Source: Rhodanobacter sp. ANJX3 (lineage in GTDB: Bacteria > Pseudomonadota > Gammaproteobacteria > Xanthomonadales > Rhodanobacteraceae). Taken from it: 64,000 bases of DNA. The DNA lies in NCBI RefSeq assembly GCF_014200755.1, contig NZ_JACHCM010000004.1:1-64000 (forward strand). The letters run 5' to 3'. Below the pieces are notes generated by a model, which worked only from the letters and a program-made list of their open reading frames with translations, made no database searches and had not been told where the DNA came from. The translations under genes were made by a program, and so were the position numbers. This document shows, piece by piece, positions 7,533 to 16,100 of this stretch (the first letter of the stretch is position 1; every line of letters begins with the position of its first letter).

Positions 7533-8102
7533 CTAATCGCGACGGAATTTTTGCACGAGAATGTCGAGTCGAGCCTCTGCGCCGGCCGCCGGGATGCGCT
7601 CGGATTTTGCAAAAACGACCAGGCCGTGCAGCGCGCTCCAAAGCACTTCGGCTAAAAATACCGGCTGCTGTCGATCGGGCCCCAGCGCAGCGACCAGCTC
7701 GGCAAAGGACGCACGCAGAGCGGGCGGCGTGTGCTCGCTGGCGAATTGGATCTGGGTCGGCAAGACGAACATGGCCTCGTAAACGACCGCGTTGGAGCGA
7801 GCGAAATCGAGGTAGGCGGCACACACATTGCGCAGGACATCCGGCTTGCCTTTCTTTTTCGCCGTTTCCTTCTGCAAGCGCGCCGCGAGCTCCTCGAACC
7901 CTTTCGTCGCCACGGCGGCCATGATGTCGGCCTTGCCTTTGAAGTGGCTGTAGAGAACCGGCTGGCTGTAGTCGATCAGCGCGGCAAGCCGCCGTGTGGT
8001 CACGGCGTCCCACCCTTCGGCTTCGGCCAATTGGCGCGCTGCCGCCAGAATGAGTTCGTAGCGCTCCATGCGCTGGTTTTTTCTGCGTTCGGCGATGGTC
8101 AT
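7533..8102 (-). CDS. TetR/AcrR family transcriptional regulator
   Basis: The protein is 189 aa. The N-terminal TetR helix-turn-helix (ILAAARQLAEAEGWDAVTTR, then LAALIDYSQPVLYSHFKGKA) spans residues 18-60. The C-terminal ligand domain resembles the WHG-type TetR_C. It is transcribed divergently from the DUF4267 gene across a 99-base gap that carries a strong palindrome over the -35 of the divergent promoter. It most likely represses the adjacent operon and itself. The ligand is not predictable from the sequence. Confidence 0.93.
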   Translation of the reverse strand: MTIAERRKNQRMERYELILAAARQLAEAEGWDAVTTRRLAALIDYSQPVLYSHFKGKADIMAAVATKGFEELAARLQKETAKKKGKPDVLRNVCAAYLDFARSNAVVYEAMFVLPTQIQFASEHTPPALRASFAELVAALGPDRQQPVFLAEVLWSALHGLVVFAKSERIPAAGAEARLDILVQKFRRD

Positions 8103-8130
8103 TCGCCCAGCCTATCGGCAGAAGAATAAT

Positions 8131-8155
8131 TGTCAACGCTAGATTAGTGTTGACA
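8131..8155. promoter_or_regulatory. Probable TetR operator
   Basis: Arms TGTCAACGCTA (8131-8141) and TAGTGTTGACA (8145-8155) are separated by GAT. They are complementary at 10 of 11 positions. The site lies in the gap between the divergent TetR and DUF4267 genes. Its right arm contains the TTGACA -35 box of the plus-strand promoter, so binding would block transcription. Confidence 0.75.
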
Positions 8156-8177
8156 TGTTTTCTGTCAGTGCTAGTAT
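8150..8177 (+). promoter_or_regulatory. Sigma70-type promoter of the DUF4267 operon
   Basis: TTGACA at 8150-8155 and TAGTAT at 8172-8177 are separated by 16 bases, about 25 bases upstream of the DUF4267 start codon. The -35 lies inside the palindromic operator. Confidence 0.65.
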
Positions 8178-8192
8178 TTCTGCAACTGACAG
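8162..8192. repeat. Second inverted repeat in the TetR/DUF4267 gap
   Basis: CTGTCAGT (8162-8169) and ACTGACAG (8185-8192) are perfect inverted arms with a 15-base spacer covering the -10 region. It shares the TGTCA half-site with the main palindrome. It could be a secondary operator or an mRNA-leader hairpin that overlaps the ribosome binding site AGGAG. Confidence 0.5.
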
Positions 8193-8201
8193 GAGATTCC
8201 A

Positions 8202-8585
8202 ATGCTACATATCGGGTACGTGCTCTGCGGCCTCATCGCGGCCGGCATTCTTTTTCTCGGATCGCGCTTTTGGTGGAGCCCTGCCGCCGCGTCGGCAGAG
8301 TTCGGCATCGCCCATTCGCCACCGCCGTCGACCGGGCTGACCGCGTGGCTGTCCGTCAAGGGCACGCGGGATATCGCTGCCGGACTTTTTGTCGTGCTGC
8401 TCATGACGAATGGATCGCCGCGGCTGCTCGGCGAATTCATGCTGGTGGCGAGCCTCATCGCCTTTGGCGACATGGTGACCGTGCTTCGATCGGGCGGAAG
8501 CAAAGGCTTAGCTCTGGGCATGCATGGCTTTACAGGCTTGGTCATCGTCGCCACCGGCGCATGCCTGATCTTCGGCGCGAAGTAA
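8202..8585 (+). CDS. DUF4267 family membrane protein
   Basis: The protein is 127 aa with about four hydrophobic segments: IGYVLCGLIAAGILFLG, a segment near residue 60 (AAGLFVVLLM), LLGEFMLVASLIAFG and GLVIVATGACLIF. The SRFWWSPAAASAEFGI and VKGTRDIAAGL motifs are typical of DUF4267. ATG at 8202 has a good AGGAGATTCCA upstream. The family is a small integral inner-membrane protein of unknown function, frequently under TetR control. It is the first gene of an operon with a SnoaL-like cyclase 41 bases downstream. Confidence 0.88.
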   Translation: MLHIGYVLCGLIAAGILFLGSRFWWSPAAASAEFGIAHSPPPSTGLTAWLSVKGTRDIAAGLFVVLLMTNGSPRLLGEFMLVASLIAFGDMVTVLRSGGSKGLALGMHGFTGLVIVATGACLIFGAK

Positions 8586-8626
8586 AAAACTCATCCCCTC
8601 ACTGACAACTGAAAAGGACCAAAACA

Positions 8627-9061
8627 ATGACAAACGCAATGACAACGGATCTGGTCAAGCTCGGACATCTCTTTGCCGACATCATGACCAGCCACGATCT
8701 GTCGCGCCTCGACGAGATCAAGGCACCCGACTACGTAAACCACAACGCCTTCGCCGAACCGGGACTGGAGGGTTCGAAGAAAGTGTTGGGAGCCATCATC
8801 GCGGGCGTGCCCGACCTCAAAGTCACGGCGGAAGACGTCTTCGCGTCGGCGGATGGCTCGCGCGTCGTCGGCCGTTACCGGTACGAGGGCACGCATACCG
8901 GAAACCTCCTCGGCTACCCCGCCACGGGCAACCCCTTCGTCATGCGCTCGATCGATATCTGGCGGGTCGAGAACGGCCGTTTTGTCGAGCATTGGGACGA
9001 GCTCAACACCCTCGACGTCTTCATTCAGATGGGCGCCGTGCAGCCGCCTCGCCAGCCGTAA
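8627..9061 (+). CDS. SnoaL-like ester cyclase family protein
   Basis: The protein is 144 aa. It has the cone-shaped alpha+beta fold pattern of SnoaL/NTF2-like proteins: HDLSRLDEIKAPDYVNHNAF, then GVPDLKVTAEDVFASADGSR, then RYRYEGTHTGNLLGYPATGN and a final SIDIWRVENGRFVEHWDELN. The DYVNHN and EHWDE residues correspond to the usual His/Asp acid-base positions. Homologues are annotated as ester cyclases or polyketide cyclases, but most are small-molecule enzymes with unknown substrates. It follows the DUF4267 gene and is probably co-transcribed under TetR control. Confidence 0.88.
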   Translation: MTNAMTTDLVKLGHLFADIMTSHDLSRLDEIKAPDYVNHNAFAEPGLEGSKKVLGAIIAGVPDLKVTAEDVFASADGSRVVGRYRYEGTHTGNLLGYPATGNPFVMRSIDIWRVENGRFVEHWDELNTLDVFIQMGAVQPPRQP

Positions 9062-9283
9062 CTCTATACGTCCGCAGCGAGGCGATGCCGGGACGGTAGC
9101 GAAGCGCATCGTTGTCGGACGTCCAGTGCCGCGCAGCGTCGTGACGATCGGGCCGGCAGATCAGTTTTATCGGCGCCGTATCGGTTCGTCCGCTGTCGCA
9201 CACGCGATGCCTGCCGCGACCTGCACGTACCCGTGGTTGCCGACGGCACCCTCGCCCTCTTCTATCCGCCACAGGAATCCATC

Positions 9284-9607
9284 ATGCGAACCTTTGAACT
9301 TCGGGTCTACACGATGCGCACGAAAGAGGCGCTCGATTTTTACGTCGGGACCGTCTTTCCCCGCCACCTTCACAATTTTCCCTCGTTCGGCGTCGAGGCT
9401 CACGGCGTATGGACGGCCAAGGCCGATGTCACGCCCCGAGCCTTCGTGCTGGTTTCCTACGCAGAGGGCGACGATCCTGGCGAGGTCGCGCAGCGCTACA
9501 TACAAAGCCCGGAGGCGGCGAACGACGCGCGCGGCTTCGATGTCGCCGACATCCTGGGTGTCGAATCGACGGTCTTGATGCCGGCGGCGGGGTCGCCATT
9601 CGGATAA
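9284..9607 (+). CDS. NIPSNAP-like family protein
   Basis: The protein is 107 aa. ATG at 9284 follows ACAGGAATCC and gives MRTFELRVYTMRTKEALDFY, the typical start of NIPSNAP/dimeric alpha-beta barrel proteins. Later motifs are FGVEAHGVWTA and RAFVLVSYAEGDDP. The family forms small dimers, and the catalytic role is mostly unknown. The gene lies 222 bases downstream of the cyclase gene on the same strand, so it could be part of the same regulon or start its own transcript. Confidence 0.82.
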   Translation: MRTFELRVYTMRTKEALDFYVGTVFPRHLHNFPSFGVEAHGVWTAKADVTPRAFVLVSYAEGDDPGEVAQRYIQSPEAANDARGFDVADILGVESTVLMPAAGSPFG

Positions 9608-9798
9608 TCGCAATGGTGTGGCGGAAAAGCACACGCGTTATCGTCGTCTGACTCGCCAGCTGGCAGGCTCGCCGAAGGCAACGCTGGTCTGGATAAAGAA
9701 CGCCTGGCGAACCATCGCGGATCGAGCGGCAGAGCCAACACTCACCATGGCGAATTTCGGGCGAGCTACTCGTGGCCGCCTTCCGCTGGAGATGCGAT

Positions 9799-10089
9799 AT
9801 GCACGATGAAGTCTGCAAACAGCCTTCGGGCAAATTTATCCCCGTCGTCGATTTTTCTCGCTGCGAAGCCAAAGGGCCTTGCGTGGAGGTATGCCCTTAC
9901 GACGTGTTCGCCATTCGCAGCATCGAACCCGCCGACTACGCCAAGCTGGGATTTTTATCGAAGCTTAAAAATCGCGTTCACGGCGGAAGAGTCGCCTACA
10001 CGCCCAACGCGGATCAATGCCGCGCGTGCGGCCTGTGCGTCAAGGCGTGTCCGGAGCACGCCATCAAGCTCGTCAAAGCAATTGCCTGA
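9799..10089 (+). CDS. Ferredoxin with two iron-sulfur motifs
   Basis: The protein is 96 aa. ATG at 9799 (MHDEVCKQPSGKFIPVVD) follows GGAG. The first motif is CEAKGPCVEVCPYDVF: the second Cys of a normal CxxCxxCxxxCP set is replaced by Lys, so this half may hold a 3Fe-4S cluster or recruit another ligand such as Cys6. The second motif, CRACGLCVKACP, is a complete 4Fe-4S set. The protein is a cytosolic electron carrier. Its redox partner is not visible; the upstream small-enzyme operon is the only nearby candidate. Confidence 0.87.
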   Translation: MHDEVCKQPSGKFIPVVDFSRCEAKGPCVEVCPYDVFAIRSIEPADYAKLGFLSKLKNRVHGGRVAYTPNADQCRACGLCVKACPEHAIKLVKAIA

Positions 10090-10125
10090 TTTTTGCGTGC
10101 GCGCTGCCGCGAGTGCGTAAGGCGG

Positions 10126-10653
10126 TTAGCGGCCGAGCCGTTCGGACCGATAGAAACGCTCGAGTTCGCGCGTCGTTGCCAGCCTGATCTTCGGCAAGCT
10201 GATACGGTCGAATAGTTCTTTGTAGCGCCGGCGGTTCTCTCGGGTAACGATCGCGATATGGCGGATCATCGCCCATCGGACGCTGTTCCGGCTCCCCTCG
10301 AGATCGCCGGGCCGATCGCGCTCGAACCACGATCGGCGGAGGTAGCGTAAAAGGCTGGTTGCGGTTGCGGCGTCCAGCAGGATGAATCCGGTTGCCCGTG
10401 CCAGCCGCTGCGGCAGGCAGCGAGAATAGTTGCCCTCCATGACCCAGCTCGCGCCCACAATCGCCTCATCGTGCCGGGCGATGAACTCTTCGGGCGGCCG
10501 AGGCTGCCAATTCGTTTGCGGGAAATGGTAAAGCTGGTCCAGGTGGATGGGTGTCAGCCCGCGCGCCCGCCCGATGGCGGCCGCCAAAGTCGACTTGCCG
10601 CTGTTCGACGGCCCCATCACGCAGATACGCGGTCCGAGAGAATCAAGAATCAT
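10126..10653 (-). CDS. P-loop NTPase, adenylate-kinase/FlaR-like
   Basis: The protein is 175 aa. Walker A (GPSNSGKST) lies at residues 14-22, followed by IHLDQLYHFPQTNWQPRP and an EEFIARHDEAI helix. This is the topology-modulation (FlaR-like) branch of nucleotide kinases. WVMEGNYSRCLPQRLARATG then FILLDAATATSLLRYLRRS supplies the Walker B-like strand and lid. It probably phosphorylates or remodels a small substrate, unidentified. It faces the ferredoxin gene tail to tail (36-base gap). Confidence 0.85.
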   Translation of the reverse strand: MILDSLGPRICVMGPSNSGKSTLAAAIGRARGLTPIHLDQLYHFPQTNWQPRPPEEFIARHDEAIVGASWVMEGNYSRCLPQRLARATGFILLDAATATSLLRYLRRSWFERDRPGDLEGSRNSVRWAMIRHIAIVTRENRRRYKELFDRISLPKIRLATTRELERFYRSERLGR

Positions 10654-10839
10654 AAGTACGGGCTCGATACTCGGTCATACATTGGGGACGAAAGGCATGC
10701 CGCGACGATGGCCACTGTTCCATCGAATCACCTGATGGAACAGCCAGGACATCCCTCACCATCGCGCATGGACCCGCTCGGTGGGTTCGCGTGAAAACGT
10801 AAGGAAACCCCAACTCTGCCCCCACTTCCGGATCGGATA

Positions 10840-11252
10840 TTACTTCGATGTCGCTGCCGACTTGATGAACTCGACGCGCCTGAAACGCAGCGCCGACCAA
10901 TCGTCATCGATGGCCAACGCGCGAACCGTATCGAATCCCAAACGACGAATGACGCGCCACACCGTATCCCGGTTGAAATCGCACGTGTACTTTTTGGACG
11001 TGCCCTTCGGATAGGCGAACCACAGCAACGCGTCACCCTTGAGTTTGTCGGCAAGGGCCGGGGAAATAGCGTCGACCTCGCTCTGCCGCTTGGCGAACAC
11101 GAGCGCAAAAGAAACGGCCTCTACCTTCTGAAGATCGCGCAGCACGGCAACACCGTTAAGCGCGGCCAGCTCGGCCCGAAAGACGCCGGCGCGTTGACCA
11201 CCACGATCTCCCCGTGGTCTTTAAGGTTTAGCTTCTCGAAGACCGAACCCAT
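10840..11252 (-). pseudogene. Frameshifted conserved hypothetical gene
   Basis: ATG at 11252 (AGGAG upstream) gives MGSVFEKLNLKDHGEIVVVN, then APASF. The frame then breaks near 11180. The continuation lies one frame over: RAELAALNGVAVLRDLQ, then KVEAVSFALVFAKRQSEVD, LKGDALLWFAYPKGTSKKYT and VRALAIDDDWSALRFRRVEF, ending at 10840. The total length of 413 bases equals a whole number of codons minus one base. The intact family is about 137 aa, cytosolic and of unknown function. A single missing base explains the break, so it is either a pseudogene or an assembly error. Confidence 0.72.
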
Positions 11253-11346
11253 GCCGAGCTCCTGAGATGGCTTGATGCCGAAATAGCTGTGCAAGGCAAT
11301 GTCCACCCCGCGCGAATCACCATGCGGTAACTGCCAGCGACCGACA

Positions 11347-11754
11347 TCAGGGAACGCGAGGATAGTGCGGAATGGCCTGACTCAGGCAAACCCACGGCTG
11401 TGCACTGGCCGTCCAGATGTCCAGCATCGGCTGAAACGCCGACGCGTCATCCAGGCTAGCAAAGCGCACAGACTGGAATCCCGGGTTGGCATCGCCGCGC
11501 GTGAACAACGGCGAGCCGCACTCAGGGCAGAAGCTGCGCGTCGCGAGCGCGCCGCTGCCCGCGCGCACCGAATACGTTTTCGGCGTGCCGGTGATCTCCA
11601 TATCCGCGGCCGCCACGATAAAACCCGACGCGAACGGCGCACCGCTGGCACGCTGACAATCCAGACAGTGGCAATTGAGCATGGCGATGGGCGCACGTGA
11701 ACACACGTAACGAATCGCCCCACAGGCGCACCCGCCGGAAAAGGGAGCCGTCAT
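11347..11754 (-). CDS. GFA family protein (CENP-V/glutathione-dependent formaldehyde-activating fold)
   Basis: The protein is 135 aa. It has the complete zinc signature: GGCACGAIRYVC, then LNCHCLDCQRASGAPFASGF and SFCPECGSPLF. These are the two Zn sites of the Gfa fold. The family includes glutathione-dependent formaldehyde-activating enzyme and many paralogues with unknown substrate. The gene is monocistronic between the frameshifted gene and the putative metallopeptidase, all on the minus strand. Confidence 0.93.
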   Translation of the reverse strand: MTAPFSGGCACGAIRYVCSRAPIAMLNCHCLDCQRASGAPFASGFIVAAADMEITGTPKTYSVRAGSGALATRSFCPECGSPLFTRGDANPGFQSVRFASLDDASAFQPMLDIWTASAQPWVCLSQAIPHYPRVP

Positions 11755-11825
11755 ACCGAAGTTTCCTTGCTGCCTGACGCTTCAAAAAAGATATCAGGAA
11801 AAACTCGACTCAGTCAGTGACGCAC

Positions 11826-12644
11826 TCAATTTGTCCCTGACACTTTATCCGCCTCTGCCAGGTTGTCCTTAACCGCAAGGGTACCCGGAGGCTGCCGCTC
11901 TTGCGAAGCGAACGCTGCTTCTTTCCACACTCTCTTGAAGATGCCCTTGAGTGCCGGCTTGAGATGCGCCAGCGTCTGCTCCTGGGGCGCGCCCATCGCA
12001 ATGGAAACGATGGCCTGCATATGCAGCACTTCCGGCTCGGAGACATAGCCTTGCTGGCGCCAACGCCAGCCGCTGGTGCGGCCATCGGAGAAGTGACTGA
12101 AATGGAAGCGCGTATTGGCAAGAAATACGCCGAAGCCCAGATAGACGGCCGCGAGGTCGGTGGCGATTTCCCACACGTCCCAACCGCCCGGCGGCGGCTC
12201 CGGAAAACGTGCCGTGCGGTAGTGCGCCAACTCGTGAGCGAAGGTCGCCACTAGCGCGACCGGGTCGGCCAACTGGTCCGGATGGTAAGTGATCAACGCA
12301 CCCTCGTCGCCCAATGCGCGATACGTCCCCGCGGGTGACTGCGGTGCACCCTGCACGAACGCATACGTAGAGACCCTCGGGTCAGGATCGCCCTCCTGCA
12401 GCTGTAACGCGCACGGCCAGTCGGCCATGCCCGCATGCGCCTTGACCTGCTCGAAGACCGCTTCGGCAAAAGCCGCGTCGTGCCTTCCTCGCTGGGGAAA
12501 GAACTCCCGCGTCGGCAGAATGAGCCTGCGCGAACGCAAAGCTTCCAGTCCACCCGTATGCCGCACCAACCAGTCGAAGCAGTCAAACTGCCATGCCGTC
12601 AACTCGGCATCGAGCAGCGCTTCCTTGCGAAACCATCCGAACAT
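11826..12644 (-). CDS. Putative zinc metallopeptidase-like protein (HELAHY motif)
   Basis: The protein is 272 aa. ATG at 12644 (MFGWFRKEALLDAELTAWQF) follows GGGGG; a TTG six codons upstream is less likely. The middle contains VATFAHELAHYRTAR and then DVWEIATDLAAVYLGFGVFL. HELAHY is an HExxH zincin motif and WEIATDLAAV could supply the downstream Glu ligand. There is no signal peptide. I recognise it as an uncharacterised proteobacterial family and assign no substrate. Confidence 0.75.
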   Translation of the reverse strand: MFGWFRKEALLDAELTAWQFDCFDWLVRHTGGLEALRSRRLILPTREFFPQRGRHDAAFAEAVFEQVKAHAGMADWPCALQLQEGDPDPRVSTYAFVQGAPQSPAGTYRALGDEGALITYHPDQLADPVALVATFAHELAHYRTARFPEPPPGGWDVWEIATDLAAVYLGFGVFLANTRFHFSHFSDGRTSGWRWRQQGYVSEPEVLHMQAIVSIAMGAPQEQTLAHLKPALKGIFKRVWKEAAFASQERQPPGTLAVKDNLAEADKVSGTN

Positions 12645-13158
12645 GGAACCCCCGAACGTCAAAGCGATGCGTTTTAGCCTGGAGCATATTCAAGTTTATA
12701 AAAGAGATATCACGACCGCTTCTCAAAGTCTTCTTCTAGCTTGTTCCTGATACCTTTTCACGAGGCGGAAAGTCTATTCTGACCCTTGTTTCTCCAGAGC
12801 TCGTTGAAACCGCGGTACCCGGCAATCGAGAGTGACTTCAAAAAGCTCAAGGGGAACCTCCAAGGTTAAGCGGTGCAGCTGGGTTATGTTGTCGACATAC
12901 CATAAGCGTGGCTTGATATATGCGCAGAGGCTTCAGTGAGTTCTATCGCAGAGCAAACGTTAACTTCGGAAAAGTTGCCTATACAACCTTTCAGTGTGGC
13001 GTGCCTCATTGAACCCCCATGCGATCGTCCACACGATGCCGCTGCCGAGATACCTAACGGATTAAACGAACTGCTCTCGGCAGCGCTTGAGATAACTTGT
13101 GACACCTATCTATCGCGTTTCTGCAGATAACAAATACATCGCCAGCGAAAATCTGACC
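12645..13158. other. Intergenic stretch, no gene seen
   Basis: The region is visibly more A/T-rich than the core genes. It contains only short frames without ribosome binding sites. I see no terminator, tRNA or transposon end. It separates the putative metallopeptidase from the large HTH-nuclease gene and could be the left edge of an inserted segment. Confidence 0.5.
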
Positions 13159-16100
13159 TCAGCGCAGGCGCCTACGCAGAGTCGACTCGGTGTCTTCGTC
13201 ACTGGCTTCTCGCTCGTAAGTTCTGACAATGCCCATGAGCAACTTTGAGGATACAAACGGATGTGAGATCTGCAACGCCTTGGCCCAACCCCGGTACTTC
13301 TCCGCCAAGCCCCGTTCCTGGTCACCACCTTCACCCCGCCAGTGGACACCCCGCAAGTTGTACAAGCCCGTATGTGCGCCATGCATCATGTCCTCAAGTT
13401 GCAGTTCTTCCATGACATCGCGGACAGGCTTGCAAGGCCACACCCCGTCCTCTCCGGCTGGAGCGTGTGCCAAGAGCTTGCCAATCGATACATCGGCAAT
13501 TTCCGTCCGATCGAGTTCAGCTGCCATTTTTCGAACCGTCGCGATCCACCTTGAAAGCCGGGATGCGTCTAAGTTGCCTAGATCATCATGGCCAGGGATA
13601 CGACGGATTGCCTCCAACAGATGATGGCCGCGTTTCGCCATCTCTATTACTCGATCGGGCGCGATTCGGAACGGCTCAGGGTCAGTTTGCTTGTCTCTTC
13701 GCGGGTAAGCCCAAACAAGAGCATGCACGTACATTTCCGGATTGGCATCGATATGCCGCTCTAGATTGGGAATGCCATAGCCACCACCCCCACCTCCAAG
13801 TTCTCTGAGGCCTTCCATGTAGGCGAACTCCAAGGACGCCATCTTGTCGATGGTAAATCGCCCGCTTGAATCAAGGCGTTTAAAGGCCTCTGCAATATGG
13901 TATGTGTCGAGCTGGTACTCACCCGCCTTATCGTTTCCATCTTTGGCGATCGCCGACATCAGGCTAAAGAGCAACTCCACATCGAGAATCTCCAGGTCGT
14001 ACTTGACACTGTAAAACCCTGCACGCGGACGACGAGCGTTGATCAGCCTCATCACTCCCTCTTGCTCTTCGTCTGCCTCTCCCCGCTTAAAGTTCGGCCT
14101 GACCTCTTCCCAATACTTACTCGCAGCTTCCTTTCCGAGGCCGTCAACTAGCTTCCATGTGCTTCTTACAAATGGCGCTAGCATCAACAACCGTGCCCTT
14201 TCAAATTCTGAGCGGGTGGCAGAAACAGCCTCAATCACAGCCTGGCGTCTCGCATCGTCCGCAATTGCATGCAGCGCCCCTTCAATTACGTTGGCATACG
14301 ATGTTATCTCCGACACACCTTGCACCACTGCATCAAATGCTGCCGTCAGGAGCGATTTCAGGTCACTCTCCATCCCTATCGCTTCGGGAGCCAGCACTCC
14401 GACAACCCACGACGCACGGCCGCGACTCGCCAGCTCCAGCAACCCCGTAGCCCCCACAGACCCATAAACCTCTCGCAGCGCGCTGATGCGCAGAGCGCGA
14501 AGCCTCTTCTCGCGCTCCTGATAGTCGATCTTTTCGACATCTTCTAATTCATCGGCAGATTCATCGACCCAGTGATCCTTGAACAGCCACAGATGCTTGT
14601 TGACGATCCCTGTGGGCTCGAGCGCCTGGAACGCTGCCTTAGCTGCGGTCACCAGCGCCTTGTCGCCCCCTTTCCTCTTTTCTTGCAAAGCTGCGCGTCT
14701 TGATAACGCAGACGTGCGAATTTTTTCGCGCAATAAGGCTTTGTCTGAGTCACTCGCTGAGCCGACTCCCCAAACAACAACCAAGTCCCACACCCTGACT
14801 TGGTGCTCAGGCGACAAGAGCTGCATACGCTCCACCAGATCAGAAAGTGTCTCAAGCGAGTGCTCCGCCCGCGAAAGTGCGAGTTCCACCATGTCGCGCT
14901 GAAAAGCGTGGACAGGGCCCCACGTCGGAAACGGCTCTCCAAATCCATAACCATCTGGGCGCCATCGAGGTTTGTGGCTGTAGTGCCCGGATCCGTGATG
15001 CACTAACTGGCCCATACAGATCTCCCAGCCAATGCGAGGAAATTTCTGCGCCAGCATCTTCACCACGTTGACACGAGTCTTGTGGTCGGCCGCGGTTTGT
15101 GGCATCCATGCACGAAAGATCGACTGCAACGAATTGATCGGCTTATTGATCCAGTTGTCGCTGATTTCGACACTAGCGAGCAGTGCAAGCACCAAGGCAG
15201 TTCGCGGCAGTAGATCCGGATTCCATGCCAGCCCTTCCAAGGCCCACAGCAATCCGGTGCGGACTGGGCTGCTGAAGAAGTCCCCACTTACTGGCCTCAT
15301 CAACCCCAGCGATGCCGGTGAGTAGGTTCGGAGATCGCGTTCGATGATCTCTAGGAATTCCTCGGGCGCCGCTTCTGCGTAAAGGGGCAAGTCGCGATCA
15401 TTCGCTTCGAGGGCGCGAGTCGTCAGCGGGTCAGGGAGTAGCTCGCGCACCACCCTTACCGCTTCCAACTCAGTATCCACCCCAAGTCGAGCCTTGAAGA
15501 GTTGGGGGCCTTGCACTGCGAGCAAGACCAGCGTCTCCGAGATGCCTTCACGGAAGGCGCTGGAGAACTGGCGTGTTTTCCCGTGTATAGAAGCCGCCCA
15601 ACGCTCGCTCTCTTCGAGGTCAAGTGAAGGATCGTCTTCCCCCAAAACTTGCCGCGCCACTTGGAAAAAGGCATGTAGGTCGTCTTGGGTTACGACACCG
15701 GCAATCGCGTGCAGAAGGTCAAGCTTGGACACAACGCCGCGAAACGTACCGATTGACCAAGTCGGCGCATCGTCCAGCAAGATCAGACCCTGACAATCTT
15801 TTTCTAGTTCCACGTAGCTCTTACCACCAGCAACAAGAGACAGGGCGCTCCTATCCGCTTCATTGGTGCTATCCCACGCACCGACGAACAGGAAGGGAAC
15901 CAGCTTCCTTGCCAATGGAAGATCGCCTGCCCATTGCGGCACTTTAATGGCAGGCACCGTTGAAAGCTGACGTCGCAGCACCGTCAGCGAACGACCTGAA
16001 TCGGATGAAAGCCTACCGATTTCGTCGCGCTGCTTGCCCATCGCTTCCAATGCAGCTTCGAAAACTTCGTGGCTTGCAGGTTCGAGAACCACATCAGGCT

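Noticed and set aside
7018..8202. Long minus-strand frame (394 codons) spanning BLUF and TetR
   Set aside because: Arg/Ala-rich out-of-frame reading over two well-supported genes.
12884..13130. Short frames on both strands in the gap before the HTH-nuclease gene
   Set aside because: They overlap each other, start at weak codons without Shine-Dalgarno sequences and match nothing recognisable.
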